From contig NZ_LYPL01000001.1 in assembly GCF_001662075.1 (NCBI RefSeq), positions 682,001 through 746,000 on the forward strand: a stretch of DNA of 64,000 nt, given 5' to 3'. Positions within the stretch are counted from its first letter, which is position 1. Each line of letters begins with the position of its first letter. The notes under the pieces are model-generated. The model was given only the letters and a program-made list of their open reading frames with translations. It searched no databases and had not been told where the DNA came from. Below are positions 37,465-48,026 of this stretch, one piece after another. A program made the translations under genes and the position numbers. This DNA is from Rhizobium bangladeshense (GTDB lineage Bacteria > Pseudomonadota > Alphaproteobacteria > Rhizobiales > Rhizobiaceae).

Positions 37465-39117
37465 CTAATGGTGCAGATCGATCGGCGCTTTATGGAAGAC
37501 GTCATCGCCCGGCGGGATAGCCTGGCGTTCGATCATTCGGTGAACATGCGGCGGACCTTCGCCGCGGTGAAGGGCGCGCAGCCTGTCGATGTTTTCGGCA
37601 TCGGCCTGCGTGCGCCGCTGGTTGTGCCTGATATATTCGACCCAAGTCGGCGTATGGTAGGTTTCGGTCCAAAGCCCGGGATTTTCGAGATCGCGCATCA
37701 GCGCCCAGTGCCGCGCGCCATCGCGGATGCGGATACGGCGGCGTTCACCCATCAGCACCATGAATTCCGCAAGATCGTCATCGGCGATCTCGTAGTCGAC
37801 CTGGATGACGATCGGACCGCTGCGCGGCGTGATGTCGAGGCTGAGCGCCGGCGCGGTGAAGCGGTTCAGCGGATCGAGATTGAGCGAGGCAAAGGCCGGC
37901 ATCGAAAAGCGCAAGCCGATCGCAATGCCGAGCAGCATGACGACGGATGACGTCAGCAGCGCATTGGCGACGCCGTAGCGATCGGCAGCAACGCCCCACA
38001 GCCAGCTGCCGCCGGCAATGCCGCCGAAGGTGACGGTCTGGTAGAGCGACAGCGCGCGGCCTACCACCCAGCGCGGTGTCGAGAGCTGGACGATGGTGTT
38101 GAAAAGTGACAACGCCGAGACCCAACAGGCGCCGGCGACGAGCAGTCCGGCTGAGGTGAAGACGGCGCTCGGGCTGACGGCCGCAATGACGGCGCTGAGC
38201 GCAAAGCCGGCAAAGGCCAGGCGGATGATCGTCTCGCCGGAAAACGCTTGGCGAATTCTCGCACTCAGCACGGCGCCGCCGATCGCGCCAATGCCGAAAG
38301 CGCCGAGCATGAAGCCATAGGTCAGCGGTCCGCCGGCCACCAGATCAAGCGCGACAACCGGCAGCAGCGCCAGGATCGAGCTGGCGCCGATGCCGAAGAT
38401 AAGCCCCCTGACGAGAACCTTTTCGAGATTGGGCGACATCGAGACATAGCGCAGGCCGGCGAAGATGGCGCTGGCGAGCGCCTCCCGCGGCAGGGTCGAA
38501 ACCGGCGCGCTCGGCCGCCAACGCGTCAAAGCGTAGATCAATGGCAGGTAACTCAGCGTGTTGACGGCAAAGGCCGCGGCGGCGCCGGCGGCTGCCACAA
38601 TGGCGCCGCCGATCGCCGGCCCGACGCTGCGGGTGATGTTGAAACCCATGCTGTTCAGAGTGACGGCGCCCGGCAGATCGGCGCGCGGCACCATGTCGCC
38701 GACCGAGGCCTGCCAGGAGGGGTTGTTGAGCGCCGTGCCGCAGCCGATCAGGAAGGTGAAGAAGAGCAGCAGCCAGGGCGTGATCCAGCCGAGAAGGGCT
38801 GAGGCCGTCAGCAGGCCTGAGACCGTCAGCATCATGCATTGCGCCGTCAGCATCACCCGGCGGCGGTCGTAATTGTCGGCAAGCGCGCCCGATATCAGGG
38901 AAAACAGCATGATCGGCAGCGCTGTCGAGGTCTGCACCAGCGCGACCATATCTTCCGAAGCAGTGATCGTCGTCATCATCCAGGCAGCACCCACCGCCTG
39001 GATCAGACCGCCGAAATTCGAGGAAAGGCTCGCAAACCATATGGCGCGATAGGTATCGTGCCGCAAAGGCGCCAATGTCGACGAAGTGTACGCCACAATA
39101 TCTCCCGCTTTTGTCAT
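37465..39117 (-). CDS. MFS transporter (EntS-like, MFS_3) with a C-terminal soluble domain
   Basis: This probable exporter has 550 residues: about twelve transmembrane helices in 1-415 and a 130-residue hydrophilic tail. The loop motif GALADNYDRRRVM marks the MFS fold, and the sequence resembles the MFS_3/enterobactin exporter (EntS) branch. The tail (VDYEIADDDLAEFMVLM, then HTPTWVEYIRHNQRRT) looks like an antibiotic-biosynthesis-monooxygenase-like dimeric domain known on some such transporters. The ATG at 39117 is chosen as the first residue near family homology; 39204 is an alternative. Cargo is unknown. Confidence 0.92.
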   Translation of the reverse strand: MTKAGDIVAYTSSTLAPLRHDTYRAIWFASLSSNFGGLIQAVGAAWMMTTITASEDMVALVQTSTALPIMLFSLISGALADNYDRRRVMLTAQCMMLTVSGLLTASALLGWITPWLLLFFTFLIGCGTALNNPSWQASVGDMVPRADLPGAVTLNSMGFNITRSVGPAIGGAIVAAAGAAAAFAVNTLSYLPLIYALTRWRPSAPVSTLPREALASAIFAGLRYVSMSPNLEKVLVRGLIFGIGASSILALLPVVALDLVAGGPLTYGFMLGAFGIGAIGGAVLSARIRQAFSGETIIRLAFAGFALSAVIAAVSPSAVFTSAGLLVAGACWVSALSLFNTIVQLSTPRWVVGRALSLYQTVTFGGIAGGSWLWGVAADRYGVANALLTSSVVMLLGIAIGLRFSMPAFASLNLDPLNRFTAPALSLDITPRSGPIVIQVDYEIADDDLAEFMVLMGERRRIRIRDGARHWALMRDLENPGLWTETYHTPTWVEYIRHNQRRTQADAENIDRLRALHRGEGPPHVHRMIERQAIPPGDDVFHKAPIDLHH

Positions 39118-39208
39118 TGCCCCCGCCGGGCAATATATGCGCATGACCGGCGCTGGCCATAGGCGCGTTCGCCCTGTCGGAGGCGAATTGGCGGAATCGG
39201 CCACAGAC

Positions 39209-39237
39209 CTTGCAATTTCGTAAAAACCCGACTATAT
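39209..39237 (+). promoter_or_regulatory. Consensus sigma70 promoter of the rimP-nusA-infB operon
   Basis: CTTGCA (39209-39214), exactly 17 bp, then CTATAT (39232-39237). The -10 box is a perfect match to the rhizobial consensus and the -35 differs at one base. Transcription would start near 39244, giving a leader of about 100 nt that contains a terminator before rimP. Confidence 0.85.
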
Positions 39238-39264
39238 GGCTCTCAAATTCTTGATCGCTTGATG

Positions 39265-39296
39265 AAGAGTGGGCCGCAAGGACCCGCTCTTTTTTA
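39265..39296 (+). terminator. Terminator/attenuator in the rimP operon leader
   Basis: AAGAGTGGG and CCCGCTCTT form a 9-bp stem (one G-T pair) around CCGCAAGGA, followed by TTTTTTATT. It lies about 25 nt after the predicted start and 46 bp before rimP, so full-length operon mRNA must read through it. NusA, encoded in this operon, is a natural candidate to influence that read-through. Confidence 0.85.
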
Positions 39297-39341
39297 TTAG
39301 CTCGATCGCCTGAACAGCAGAAATTGCGAGGAGCGCACCGC

Positions 39342-39947
39342 TTGTCGGACATGACGAACGCAGACAACGAACTTGAGCCGCGGCTGATTACCGAAACCGG
39401 CCTTGACCAGCGTCTTGCCGATATCATCGAACCCGTTCTCATCGGGATGGGCTTCCGGCTGATCCGCGTGCGCATGCTGAACCAGAACGGCATGACGATG
39501 CAGGTGATGGCCGAGCGCAACGACGGCACGATGACCGTCCAGGACTGCGAAGAAGTCTCGATGGCGATTTCTCCGGTCCTCGATGTGGAAGATCCGATCG
39601 ATAAAGAGTATCATCTCGAAGTGTCTTCGCCCGGCATCGACCGTCCGATGGTGCGGAAATCCGATTTCGTTCGCTGGCAAGGTCACCTGGTGAAATGCGA
39701 GACGTCGATCATGATCGGCAACCGCAAGCGCTTCCGCGGCAAGATCGTCGAAGCCGACGCAGATGGTTTCACGCTCGAGCGTGACCAGGTTGCCTACGGA
39801 GAAGAGCTGAATGTCACCATTCCTTTCACGGCGCTCAGCGATGCGAAACTCATCCTGACCGACGACCTGATCCGCGATGCATTGCGCGCCGACAAGCTGG
39901 CGAAAGCGCAGGCCGCCAACCAGAACGAAGCGGACGAGCAGGAATAA
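39342..39947 (+). CDS. rimP: Ribosome maturation factor RimP
   Basis: RimP helps assemble the 30S subunit. The product is about 201 residues, with the N-terminal alpha/beta domain ([20 protein letters not shown]), the conserved [18 protein letters not shown] and [14 protein letters not shown] motifs, and the SH3-like C-terminal domain. The TTG at 39342 is preferred because GAGGAG lies 8 nt upstream; the ATG at 39351 is 17 nt from that site. It is the first gene of the rimP-nusA-ylxR-infB-rbfA-truB operon, whose promoter and leader terminator are visible. Confidence 0.95.
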   Translation: MSDMTNADNELEPRLITETGLDQRLADIIEPVLIGMGFRLIRVRMLNQNGMTMQVMAERNDGTMTVQDCEEVSMAISPVLDVEDPIDKEYHLEVSSPGIDRPMVRKSDFVRWQGHLVKCETSIMIGNRKRFRGKIVEADADGFTLERDQVAYGEELNVTIPFTALSDAKLILTDDLIRDALRADKLAKAQAANQNEADEQE

Positions 39948-40007
39948 CCGATTAACAGACCGCTCCCAGGGACGGGAACCCCGGAGCAAAGACGGAGAAA
40001 CAAGACA

Positions 40008-41609
40008 ATGGCAGTCAGTGCGAACCGGCTCGAACTTCTGCAGATCGCAGATGCAGTGGCGCGCGAAAAGGTCATCGACCGCGAGATCGTGCTTGCCGCA
40101 ATGGCCGATGCCATTCAGAAGGCGGCACGCTCGCGTTACGGCACCGAATCCAACATCCGTGCCGACATCAATCCGAAGACCGGCGAAATCCGGCTGCAGC
40201 GCCTGCTCGAAGTCGTCGACAAGGCCGAGGATTATTCGACGCAGATCCCGCTCGAGCTCGCCCGCGACCGCAACCCGGACGCCGCACTCGGCGATTACAT
40301 TGCCGATCCGCTGCCGCCGATGGATTTCGGCCGCATCGCTGCACAGTCCGCCAAGCAGGTGATCGTGCAGAAGGTGCGTGAAGCCGAACGCGATCGCCAG
40401 TTCGACGAATTCAAGGACCGCGTCGGCGAAATCGTCAACGGTACCGTCAAGCGTGTCGAATACGGCAACGTCATCGTCGATCTCGGCCGTGGCGAAGGCA
40501 TCATCCGCCGCGACGAAATGATCCCGCGCGAGAACGTGCGCTATGGCGATCGCGTCCGTGCCTATGTCTACGATGTCCGCCGCGAACAGCGCGGCCCGCA
40601 GATCTTCCTGTCGCGCACGCATCCGCAGTTCATGGTGAAGCTCTTCACCATGGAAGTGCCTGAAATCTACGACGGCATCATCCAGGTGAAGTCGGTCGCC
40701 CGCGATCCGGGCTCGCGCGCCAAGATCGCCGTCATCTCGAACGACAGTTCGATCGATCCGGTCGGCGCCTGCGTCGGTATGCGCGGTTCGCGCGTCCAGG
40801 CCGTCGTGGGCGAGCTTCAGGGCGAGAAAATCGACATCATTCCGTGGAGCCAAGATCCGGCAACCTTCGTCGTCAACGCTCTGCAGCCGGCCGAAGTCGC
40901 CAAGGTCGTTCTCGACGAAGACGCCGAGCGCATCGAAGTGGTGGTTCCCGACGAGCAGCTGTCGCTTGCGATCGGCCGCCGAGGCCAGAACGTGCGCTTG
41001 GCGTCGCAGCTGACCGGCTGGGATATCGACATCATGACGGAGGCCGAGGAATCGGAACGCCGTCAGAAGGAATTCAACGAGCGCACCAACCTGTTCATGG
41101 ATTCGCTCGACGTCGACGAAATGGTCGGCCAGGTTCTGGCATCGGAAGGTTTTGCCGCCGTCGAGGAACTGGCCTATGTCGATCTCGACGAAATCTCCTC
41201 GATCGACGGCTTCGACGAGGAGACGGCACAGGAAATCCAGCAGCGCGCCCGCGAGTTCCTCGAGCGTCTCGAAGCCGAGATGGACGAGAAGCGCAAGGCG
41301 CTCGGCGTTGAGGACGAGCTGCGCGGAATCGACGGCATGACCGCCCAGATGATGGTCGCGCTCGGCGAAGACGGCATCAAGACGATCGAGGACTTTGCCG
41401 GCTGCGCCGCCGACGATCTCGTCGGCTGGACGGAACGAAAGAACGGCGAAACGAAGAAGTTCGAAGGCCTGTTCTCGAAGTTCGACGTCTCGCGCGTCGA
41501 AGCCGAACAGATGATTGTCCAGGCCCGGCTTGCGGCCGGCTGGATCACCGAAGAGGACCTGGCGAAGGGGACCGAAGAAGAGGTCACCGAAGCTGAACAG
41601 GAAGCATGA
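40008..41609 (+). CDS. nusA: Transcription termination/antitermination factor NusA
   Basis: NusA binds RNA polymerase and RNA to control pausing, termination and antitermination. The 533-residue protein has the N-terminal polymerase-binding domain (about 1-125), an S1 domain (about 135-200; [20 protein letters not shown]), two KH domains ([20 protein letters not shown] and [17 protein letters not shown]) and a C-terminal region with helix-hairpin-helix repeats (from about 365), as in other Gram-negative NusA. It follows rimP by 60 bp and overlaps the next gene by 4 bp. Confidence 0.98.
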   Translation: MAVSANRLELLQIADAVAREKVIDREIVLAAMADAIQKAARSRYGTESNIRADINPKTGEIRLQRLLEVVDKAEDYSTQIPLELARDRNPDAALGDYIADPLPPMDFGRIAAQSAKQVIVQKVREAERDRQFDEFKDRVGEIVNGTVKRVEYGNVIVDLGRGEGIIRRDEMIPRENVRYGDRVRAYVYDVRREQRGPQIFLSRTHPQFMVKLFTMEVPEIYDGIIQVKSVARDPGSRAKIAVISNDSSIDPVGACVGMRGSRVQAVVGELQGEKIDIIPWSQDPATFVVNALQPAEVAKVVLDEDAERIEVVVPDEQLSLAIGRRGQNVRLASQLTGWDIDIMTEAEESERRQKEFNERTNLFMDSLDVDEMVGQVLASEGFAAVEELAYVDLDEISSIDGFDEETAQEIQQRAREFLERLEAEMDEKRKALGVEDELRGIDGMTAQMMVALGEDGIKTIEDFAGCAADDLVGWTERKNGETKKFEGLFSKFDVSRVEAEQMIVQARLAAGWITEEDLAKGTEEEVTEAEQEA

Positions 41610-42298
41610 TGACCGCGCATGAGCCGGACGCTCTCCCTCAGGACGACGATCTTGCAGGTTATGACGTGAACGGACGCATGTGCATCGTGACGCGCGAAAG
41701 CGGATCGCCGGATGAGCTGATCCGTTTCGTCGCGGCTCCCGACGGAACCGTCGTCGCCGACCTGAAGCGCGAGCTTCCGGGACGCGGTTGCTGGGTGAAA
41801 GCCGACCGGTCGCTGGTCGACAGAGCGGTGGCGAAGAGGCTTTTCGCCCGCGCGTTGAAAAGCGATGTGAAGGCCGCGGACGATCTCGGTGCGAATGTCG
41901 ACCGGCTGCTGGCGGCGCAATTGATGCAGATGATGAACATGGCTCGCAAAGCCGGCCAGTTCATCAGCGGCTCCTCCAAAGTGGACGCCGCGGTCAGAAG
42001 CGGAGCAGCCATTGCGGTGTTCCACGCAACTGACGCGGCGGACGACGGCGTGAGGAAAATCGACCAGGCCCGCAAGGCCTGGCACCTCGGAATGGAGACC
42101 GAGGAGGAGATACCTTCCTATCGCTTCTTCTCGGAGAGCGAAATGGAAGGCCTGATGGGCCAGAATGCTTTTATCCATGCCGCAGTGCTTGCAGGGCAGG
42201 CGGGTGAGGGTGTAGTGAAGCGCGCAAAGATGCTCGAACAGTACCGTATTGGCGGTCAGTCCCGGGCAGCGGGCGGCGCTGGCCGGCAAAAACAATGA
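41606..42298 (+). CDS. YlxR/DUF448 RNA-binding protein fused to an L7Ae-like domain
   Basis: The 230-residue protein joins an N-terminal YlxR domain (about 20-100; MCIVTRESGSPDELIRFVAA and LPGRGCWVKADRSLVDRA) to an L7Ae/YlxQ-like RNA-binding domain (about 105-200; MNMARKAGQFISGSSKVDAA). In Firmicutes these are two separate genes at the same place between nusA and infB; the fusion is normal in Rhizobiales. It overlaps nusA by 4 bp (ATGA). A role in ribosome or RNase P function is suggested by its family and operon. Confidence 0.94.
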   Translation: MMTAHEPDALPQDDDLAGYDVNGRMCIVTRESGSPDELIRFVAAPDGTVVADLKRELPGRGCWVKADRSLVDRAVAKRLFARALKSDVKAADDLGANVDRLLAAQLMQMMNMARKAGQFISGSSKVDAAVRSGAAIAVFHATDAADDGVRKIDQARKAWHLGMETEEEIPSYRFFSESEMEGLMGQNAFIHAAVLAGQAGEGVVKRAKMLEQYRIGGQSRAAGGAGRQKQ

Positions 42299-42327
42299 GA
42301 CGGTCACCGGCATCGGCCGGTCTCATT
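42294..42327 (+). other. Hairpin at the end of the ylxR gene
   Basis: AATGAGAC and GTCTCATT pair perfectly around an 18-nt GC-rich loop; the left arm includes the ylxR stop codon. Only a weak T-containing tract follows, so it is more likely a processing or partial-termination site ahead of infB. Confidence 0.4.
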
Positions 42328-42400
42328 CTCATTGATCGACAGTATTTGAACGACAGGGTCTGATCTAGTCATCGCTCCCTGTCCGAAGGAACGGGAACGA

Positions 42401-45148
42401 ATGACCGATAGTAACGACGACAAGACACTCAGCGTAACGGGCAAGAAGACGCTTACCCTGAAACCATCGGGGATGAGCCAGGGCACCGTTCGCCAGGATA
42501 TGGGTCGGGGTCGCACCAAGGCGGTCGTGGTCGAGACCCGCAAGCGGCGCCCGATGCGCCCGGAAGACGAAAAGCCGATCACGCCCGCTGCCCCGGCAGC
42601 CCCGGTCCGCGCAGCCGAACCGGCGCCGGCGCCCGTTCAGGCGCGTCCGCAGCAGCCGACGCCGGCACCGCGGGTTCACCAGCCGGGCAACAGCCAGACC
42701 AACCAGCGTCCGCAGCAATCCTATCAGCCGCAGCGCTCGAACGACCGTCCGCGCCCTGTCGTGCTGAACCATCTGTCGCCTGAGGAGATGGATGCCCGTC
42801 GCCGTGCGCTGGCCGAATCCCAGGCGCGTGACGCCCAGGACGCGATCCGCCGCGCCGAGGAAGAAAAGCGCCGTGCCGCCGAAGAGGCGATCCGCAAGGC
42901 GGCCGAAGCCGAAGAGGCCGCCCGCAGGGCCGCCGAAGAGGCTGCCCGCCAGGCCGAGGCGCCCGCTGCCACCGAACCTGCTGCGGCACCGGCTCCTGCT
43001 GTGGCCGAAGCGCGCCCGAGCGCTCCGCGGCCGGCATCGCCGGCACCGGCTGCTCGCCGTCCCGATGGCGCCGGAGCACCTGCTGCCGCCCGTCCGGCGC
43101 CGGGCGCTGCCGCACCGGCAGGAGTCCGCGGCCGTCGCGATGACGAGGGCGACGATGATCGGGGTGCCGCACGCGGCGGCCCGGTTCGTGGCCGTGTTAT
43201 CCGCCCGGAACCGGCAAAGCCGGTCACCACGCGTCCGAAAACGGATGAGGAGCGCCGCCGCGGCAAGCTGACGATCACCACGGCCGACGTCGACGGCGAC
43301 GACAATGCCCGCGGGCGCTCGCTTTCGGCGATGCGCCGCCGGCAGGAAAAGTTCCGCCGCAGCCAGATGCAGGAAACCCGCGAGAAGATCTCGCGCGAAG
43401 TGGTTCTGCCCGAGACCATCACCATTCAGGAACTGTCGCAGCGCATGTCCGAACGCGCCGTCGACGTCATCAAGTACCTGATGAAGGAAGGCCAGATGAT
43501 GAAGCCGGGCGACGTCATCGACGCCGACCTTGCCGAACTCATCGCCAGTGAATTCGGCCACACGGTCCGTCGCGTCTCGGAATCCGACGTCGAACTCGGC
43601 ATCTTCAACGTCTCCGACGAAGAAGGCGAACTGGTTTCGCGCCCGCCCGTCGTCACCATCATGGGCCACGTCGACCACGGCAAGACCTCGCTGCTCGACG
43701 CCATCCGCCATGCCAACGTGGTCGCCGGCGAAGCCGGTGGCATCACCCAGCATATCGGCGCCTATCAGGTGGAACAGAGCGGCCAGAAGATCACCTTCAT
43801 CGACACCCCGGGCCACGCCGCCTTCACGGCGATGCGTGCTCGCGGCGCCCAGGCGACCGACATCGCGATCCTGGTGGTCGCGGCCGACGACAGCGTGATG
43901 CCGCAGACGATCGAATCGATCAACCACGCCAAGGCGGCGAATGTGCCGATCATCGTGGCGATCAACAAGGTCGACAAGCACGAGGCTGATCCGCAGAAGG
44001 TTCGCAACCAGCTGCTGCAGCACGAAGTCTTCGTCGAATCGATGGGTGGTGAAGTGCTCGATGTCGAAGTCTCGGCTAAAACCGGCAAGAATCTCGACAA
44101 GCTGCTTGAAGCGATCCTGCTGCAGGCCGAAATTCTCGATCTGAAGGCCAATCCGAACCGGACGGCCGAAGGCACGGTTATCGAAGCCCAGCTCGACCGC
44201 GGCCGCGGTTCGGTCGCCACCGTGCTCGTCCAGAAGGGCACGCTGCGTCCGGGCCAGATCATCGTCGCCGGCGACGTCTGGGGCCGCGTGCGCGCCCTCG
44301 TCACCGACAAGGGCGACCATGTGAAGGAAGCCGGTCCCGCGACTCCGGTCGAGGTGCTCGGTCTTTCCGGCACGCCTCAGGCAGGCGACAAGTTTGCCGT
44401 GGTCGAAAGCGAAAGCCGTGCACGCGAAATCTCGGAATACCGTCAGCGTCTTGCCCGCGACAAGGCGGCTGCCCGCCAGTCGGGCCAGCGCGGTTCGCTG
44501 GAACAGATGATGACGCAGCTCCAGAGCACCGGCGTCAAGGAGTTCCCGCTCGTCATCAAGGGCGACGTGCAGGGCTCGATCGAAGCGATTGCCGGCGCGC
44601 TGGAAAAGCTCGGCACCGACGAAGTCCGTGCCCGCATCGTCCATTCGGGCGCAGGCGGCATCACCGAGTCAGATATGTCGCTCGCCGAAGCTTCGAACGC
44701 CGCCATCATCGGCTTCAACGTTCGCGCCAACGCGCAGGCACGCCAGTTCGCCGAACGCCAGGGGATCGAGATCCGCTACTACAACATCATCTACGATCTG
44801 GTGGATGACGTGAAAGCAGCGATGTCGGGCCTGCTGTCGCCGGAACGGCGCGAAACCTTCATCGGCAATGCCGAGATCCTGGAGGTGTTCAACATCACCA
44901 AGGTCGGCAAGGTCGCAGGCTGCCGCGTCGTCGAAGGCAAGGTCGAGCGCGGGGCGGGCGTCCGCCTCATCCGCAACGACGTCGTCGTCCACGAAGGCAA
45001 GCTCAAGACCCTCAAGCGCTTCAAGGACGAAGTCTCCGAAGTGCCAATGGGCCAGGAGTGCGGCATGGCCTTCGAAAACTACGAGGACATGCGCGTCGGC
45101 GACGTCATCGAGTGCTTCCGCGTCGAACACATCACGCGCACGCTCTAA
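42401..45148 (+). CDS. infB: Translation initiation factor IF-2
   Basis: IF-2 is the GTPase that places initiator tRNA on the 30S subunit. The 915-residue protein has a short IF2_assoc-type N-terminus, a long Pro/Ala-rich linker with an [23 protein letters not shown] charged coiled coil, and the conserved IF2_N and G domains. G1 is [14 protein letters not shown] near 422, G3 is DTPGHAAF and G4 is NKVDK. Domains II, III and IV complete it ([19 protein letters not shown]). The N-terminal coil is variable among species and may supply alternative starts, which I cannot resolve. Confidence 0.98.
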   Translation: MTDSNDDKTLSVTGKKTLTLKPSGMSQGTVRQDMGRGRTKAVVVETRKRRPMRPEDEKPITPAAPAAPVRAAEPAPAPVQARPQQPTPAPRVHQPGNSQTNQRPQQSYQPQRSNDRPRPVVLNHLSPEEMDARRRALAESQARDAQDAIRRAEEEKRRAAEEAIRKAAEAEEAARRAAEEAARQAEAPAATEPAAAPAPAVAEARPSAPRPASPAPAARRPDGAGAPAAARPAPGAAAPAGVRGRRDDEGDDDRGAARGGPVRGRVIRPEPAKPVTTRPKTDEERRRGKLTITTADVDGDDNARGRSLSAMRRRQEKFRRSQMQETREKISREVVLPETITIQELSQRMSERAVDVIKYLMKEGQMMKPGDVIDADLAELIASEFGHTVRRVSESDVELGIFNVSDEEGELVSRPPVVTIMGHVDHGKTSLLDAIRHANVVAGEAGGITQHIGAYQVEQSGQKITFIDTPGHAAFTAMRARGAQATDIAILVVAADDSVMPQTIESINHAKAANVPIIVAINKVDKHEADPQKVRNQLLQHEVFVESMGGEVLDVEVSAKTGKNLDKLLEAILLQAEILDLKANPNRTAEGTVIEAQLDRGRGSVATVLVQKGTLRPGQIIVAGDVWGRVRALVTDKGDHVKEAGPATPVEVLGLSGTPQAGDKFAVVESESRAREISEYRQRLARDKAAARQSGQRGSLEQMMTQLQSTGVKEFPLVIKGDVQGSIEAIAGALEKLGTDEVRARIVHSGAGGITESDMSLAEASNAAIIGFNVRANAQARQFAERQGIEIRYYNIIYDLVDDVKAAMSGLLSPERRETFIGNAEILEVFNITKVGKVAGCRVVEGKVERGAGVRLIRNDVVVHEGKLKTLKRFKDEVSEVPMGQECGMAFENYEDMRVGDVIECFRVEHITRTL

Positions 45149-45178
45149 CCGTCGGGCGCCTCGCGCAACAACAGCTTT

Positions 45179-45214
45179 CCAGAAGCCATCCGCCAGCCGG
45201 CGGATGGCTTCTGG
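45179..45214 (+). other. Perfect 16-bp hairpin between infB and rbfA
   Basis: CCAGAAGCCATCCGCC pairs without mismatch with GGCGGATGGCTTCTGG around an AGCC loop. No T-tract follows (TATCTGG), so a Rho-independent terminator is unlikely. A long perfect duplex within an operon is a good RNase III substrate or an mRNA stabiliser. Confidence 0.7.
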
Positions 45215-45308
45215 TATCTGGCGGCCTTGACCTTTGCAGCCAAAAGAGTCATGGACGCTCTCCTTTGACGGGTTCGATTCCCAGCCGCATCGGCAAACAG
45301 AGATAACA

Positions 45309-45713
45309 ATGACCAGACCAACATCCTCCGCGCCTTCGCAGCGCATGCTGCGCGTTGGCGAACAGGTCCGCGCCGCGATCACCCAGGTGCTGCAGCGCGG
45401 CGAAGTGCGCGACGACGTCATCGAGGCGACCGTGATTTCGATCTCGGAAGTGCGCATGTCGCCGGACCTCAAGATCGCCACGGCTTACGTGACGCCGCTC
45501 GGCGTTTCCGACCACAGCATCGTCATCGAGGCGTTGAACCGCCATGCGAAGTTCATCCGCGGCCGGCTCGGGCCGCAGCTCCGGCAGATGAAATACATGC
45601 CGGAGGTGCGTTTCCGCGACGATACCAGCTTCGATAATTACAAGAAGATCGACGAGCTCCTGCGTTCGCCCGAGGTGAGCCGCGATCTCGACGGCGACAA
45701 CGACGAACAATAA
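45309..45713 (+). CDS. rbfA: Ribosome-binding factor A
   Basis: RbfA is a late 30S assembly factor with a KH-like fold that acts on the 16S 5' helix. From the ATG at 45309 the product is 134 residues, normal for the family. The conserved N-terminus ([20 protein letters not shown]), central [20 protein letters not shown] and terminal [18 protein letters not shown] are present. It is separated from infB by the 16-bp hairpin region and followed by truB after 12 bp. Confidence 0.97.
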   Translation: MTRPTSSAPSQRMLRVGEQVRAAITQVLQRGEVRDDVIEATVISISEVRMSPDLKIATAYVTPLGVSDHSIVIEALNRHAKFIRGRLGPQLRQMKYMPEVRFRDDTSFDNYKKIDELLRSPEVSRDLDGDNDEQ

Positions 45714-45725
45714 CAGAAGAGACGC

Positions 45726-46658
45726 ATGTCCAAACCACGCAAACCCAAGGGCCGGCCGATTTCCGGCTGGCTGATCCTCGACAAGCCGGTGGATTTCGGC
45801 TCGACGGAAGCCGTTTCCAAGCTCAAATGGCTCTACAAGGCGCAGAAGGCCGGCCATGCCGGCACGCTCGATCCGCTCGCCTCCGGCATGCTGCCGATCG
45901 CGCTCGGCGATGCAACCAAGACCGTTCCCTATGTGATGGATGGCCGGAAAATCTATGAGTTCACCGTCAGCTGGGGCGAGGAGCGCGCCACCGACGATCT
46001 CGAAGGAAATGTGACCCAGAGCTCGGAAAGCCGTCCGACCGAACAGCAGATCCGCGATATTCTGCCCCGCTATATCGGCACCATCAGCCAGGTGCCGCCG
46101 CAGTTTTCCGCCATCAAGATCGCGGGTGAACGCGCCTATGATCTGGCCCGCGACGGGGAAGCCGTGGAGATTCCCTCACGCGAAGTCGAGATCTTCCGGC
46201 TGACGCTGCTTGCCTGCCCGGATGCGAATACCGCGCATTTCGAAGTGGAATGCGGCAAGGGCACTTATGTCAGGGCGCTTGCCCGCGATTTCGGCCGCGA
46301 GCTCGGCTGCTATGGCCATATATCGGGGCTGCGGCGCACATTCGTCGCGCCTTTCCAGGAAGAAGCCATGGTGCCGCTTGCCAACCTCGTGGCGCTCGAA
46401 GCGATCGAAGACATGGATGAGCGGCTCGCCGCTCTCGATGCGTTGCTGATCGACACGTGCGAAGCGCTTTCCGCCCTGCCTCATCTCGTCATCAACGACG
46501 ACCAGGCGCATCGGCTGAAGATGGGCAATCCGATCCTGGTGCGCGGCCGCGATGCGCCGATTGCCGAAAGCGAAGCCTATGCGACGGCTCGCGGCAGGCT
46601 GATCGCGATCGGCGAGATCGGCCAGGGCGAGTTTCGCCCAAAGCGGGTTTTCGCCTGA
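45726..46658 (+). CDS. truB: tRNA pseudouridine(55) synthase
   Basis: TruB isomerises U55 in the T-loop of nearly all tRNAs. The 310-residue protein has the catalytic motif [19 protein letters not shown] with the essential Asp near 49, the [15 protein letters not shown] segment and a C-terminal extension. It is the last clear member of the rimP operon and starts 12 bp after rbfA. Two G-rich inverted repeats follow it (about 46708-46740) before the next gene, where transcription may end or start anew. Confidence 0.97.
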   Translation: MSKPRKPKGRPISGWLILDKPVDFGSTEAVSKLKWLYKAQKAGHAGTLDPLASGMLPIALGDATKTVPYVMDGRKIYEFTVSWGEERATDDLEGNVTQSSESRPTEQQIRDILPRYIGTISQVPPQFSAIKIAGERAYDLARDGEAVEIPSREVEIFRLTLLACPDANTAHFEVECGKGTYVRALARDFGRELGCYGHISGLRRTFVAPFQEEAMVPLANLVALEAIEDMDERLAALDALLIDTCEALSALPHLVINDDQAHRLKMGNPILVRGRDAPIAESEAYATARGRLIAIGEIGQGEFRPKRVFA

Positions 46659-46754
46659 GTCTGTACAGCTGACGGTTGCCAGACGATCGCGATGCGATAT
46701 CTTCCTTTCGGGCCGTAACGGCCCGAGGGGCCATGGTGGCCCGAGGGGAAAATT

Positions 46755-47606
46755 ATGCGCGCAATCGCAATTGGAATACTGACGTTCTTTTCGATGTTCC
46801 TGACCGTCGCCGGCGCGCAATCCGGCGAGCGCTGGGCCGGGCTCCCGGCTTTTCCTGCCATGCCCGCGCCGAAGGTGAGCGGCATGGCTGATGTGAACGA
46901 CATCAGGATGTATTATGCCGAATATGGTGAAGGCGATCCGATCCTCTTCATCCATGGCGGCCTTAGCAATACTGGCGTCTGGGGTCGCCAGATCGCCGAA
47001 TTCGCCAGGGATCATCTGGTCATCGTTGCCGATAGCCGCGGTCACGGCCGCTCGACGCGCAGCCGGCAGCCTTTCGGCTACGATCTGATGACATCGGACT
47101 ATGTCGCCCTTCTCGATTATCTGAAGATCGACAAGGTGACGCTCGTCGGGTGGTCGGACGGCGGCATCATCGGCATCGACATGGCGATGAGATATCCGGA
47201 AAGGCTGACGCGGGTCATTGCCCAGGCTGCCAATGTCACCACGGACGGCGTCAAGCCCGACGTCCTGAGCAACAAGACCTTCAACGAATACATCACCGTC
47301 GCCGGCGAACAATACCGGAAGCTGTCGCCGACACCGAACGAATACGACGCCTTCGTTACGCAGATTTCGCAGATGTGGGCGACGCAGCCGAACTGGACGG
47401 TGACGGAGCTTGGCAAGATCACGCTGCCGGTCACGCTTGCCATCGGCGATCATGATGAGGCCGTAAAGCTCGATCATACCGAGATGATGGCGAAAGAAAT
47501 TCCGGGCGCAAAGCTCGTCATCCTGAAAGACACCAGCCATTTCGCCATGCTGCAAGATCCTGCAGGCTATAATGCGATGATTCGGGACGCCATGACGGGC
47601 CGCTGA
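46755..47606 (+). CDS. Exported alpha/beta-fold hydrolase
   Basis: The 283-residue protein begins with a signal peptide (IAIGILTFFSMFLTVAGA) and so is probably periplasmic. The hydrolase core has the oxyanion turn LFIHGGLSNTGVWG, the nucleophile elbow GWSDGG (Ser near 133), an acidic residue in IGDHDEAVK and the catalytic His in TSHFAML. Esterase or peptidase-like activity is likely but the substrate is unknown. It lies between truB and rpsO, on the same strand but with a 96-bp gap, so it may have its own promoter. Confidence 0.92.
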   Translation: MRAIAIGILTFFSMFLTVAGAQSGERWAGLPAFPAMPAPKVSGMADVNDIRMYYAEYGEGDPILFIHGGLSNTGVWGRQIAEFARDHLVIVADSRGHGRSTRSRQPFGYDLMTSDYVALLDYLKIDKVTLVGWSDGGIIGIDMAMRYPERLTRVIAQAANVTTDGVKPDVLSNKTFNEYITVAGEQYRKLSPTPNEYDAFVTQISQMWATQPNWTVTELGKITLPVTLAIGDHDEAVKLDHTEMMAKEIPGAKLVILKDTSHFAMLQDPAGYNAMIRDAMTGR

Positions 47607-47756
47607 AAGCTGCCGCGGGGCTCCCTCTTTCCATCGCTGCTTATTTGGTTTATAGGCAGCGCCAGCATCGGGTACGCTCGATTGCATTCGCGGCCAAAGC
47701 TGGACGGCATCCCGGCTTTTGGCGACTTCTTCTCCTCTCATAGAAAGGACCATCCG

Positions 47757-48026
47757 ATGTCGATCACTGCTGAGCGCAAGGCTGCGCTGATCAAGGAATA
47801 CGCAACCGCCGAAGGCGATACCGGTTCGCCGGAAGTCCAGGTCGCGATCCTGACCGAGCGCATCAACAACCTGACCGAACACTTCAAGGACCACAAGAAG
47901 GATAACCATTCCCGCCGTGGCCTGCTGACGATGGTTTCGAGCCGCCGCTCGCTTCTTGATTATCTCAAGAAGAAGGATGAGGGCCGCTACTCCAAGCTGA
48001 TCAACAGCCTGGGTATCCGCCGCTAA
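47757..48026 (+). CDS. rpsO: 30S ribosomal protein S15
   Basis: S15 is an early-binding protein of the 16S central domain. The 89-residue sequence has the conserved [32 protein letters not shown] and [15 protein letters not shown] motifs. The ATG at 47757 has AGAAAGGA upstream; a longer frame from 47682 is spurious. As in E. coli, rpsO precedes pnp, and a strong hairpin lies directly after the stop codon. Confidence 0.98.
   Translation: MSITAERKAALIKEYATAEGDTGSPEVQVAILTERINNLTEHFKDHKKDNHSRRGLLTMVSSRRSLLDYLKKKDEGRYSKLINSLGIRR

Noticed and set aside
42365..44644. Open frame of 759 codons antisense to infB
   Set aside because: It is a mirror of the Ala/Pro/Glu-rich infB coding sequence; Arg-rich low complexity and no recognisable motif.
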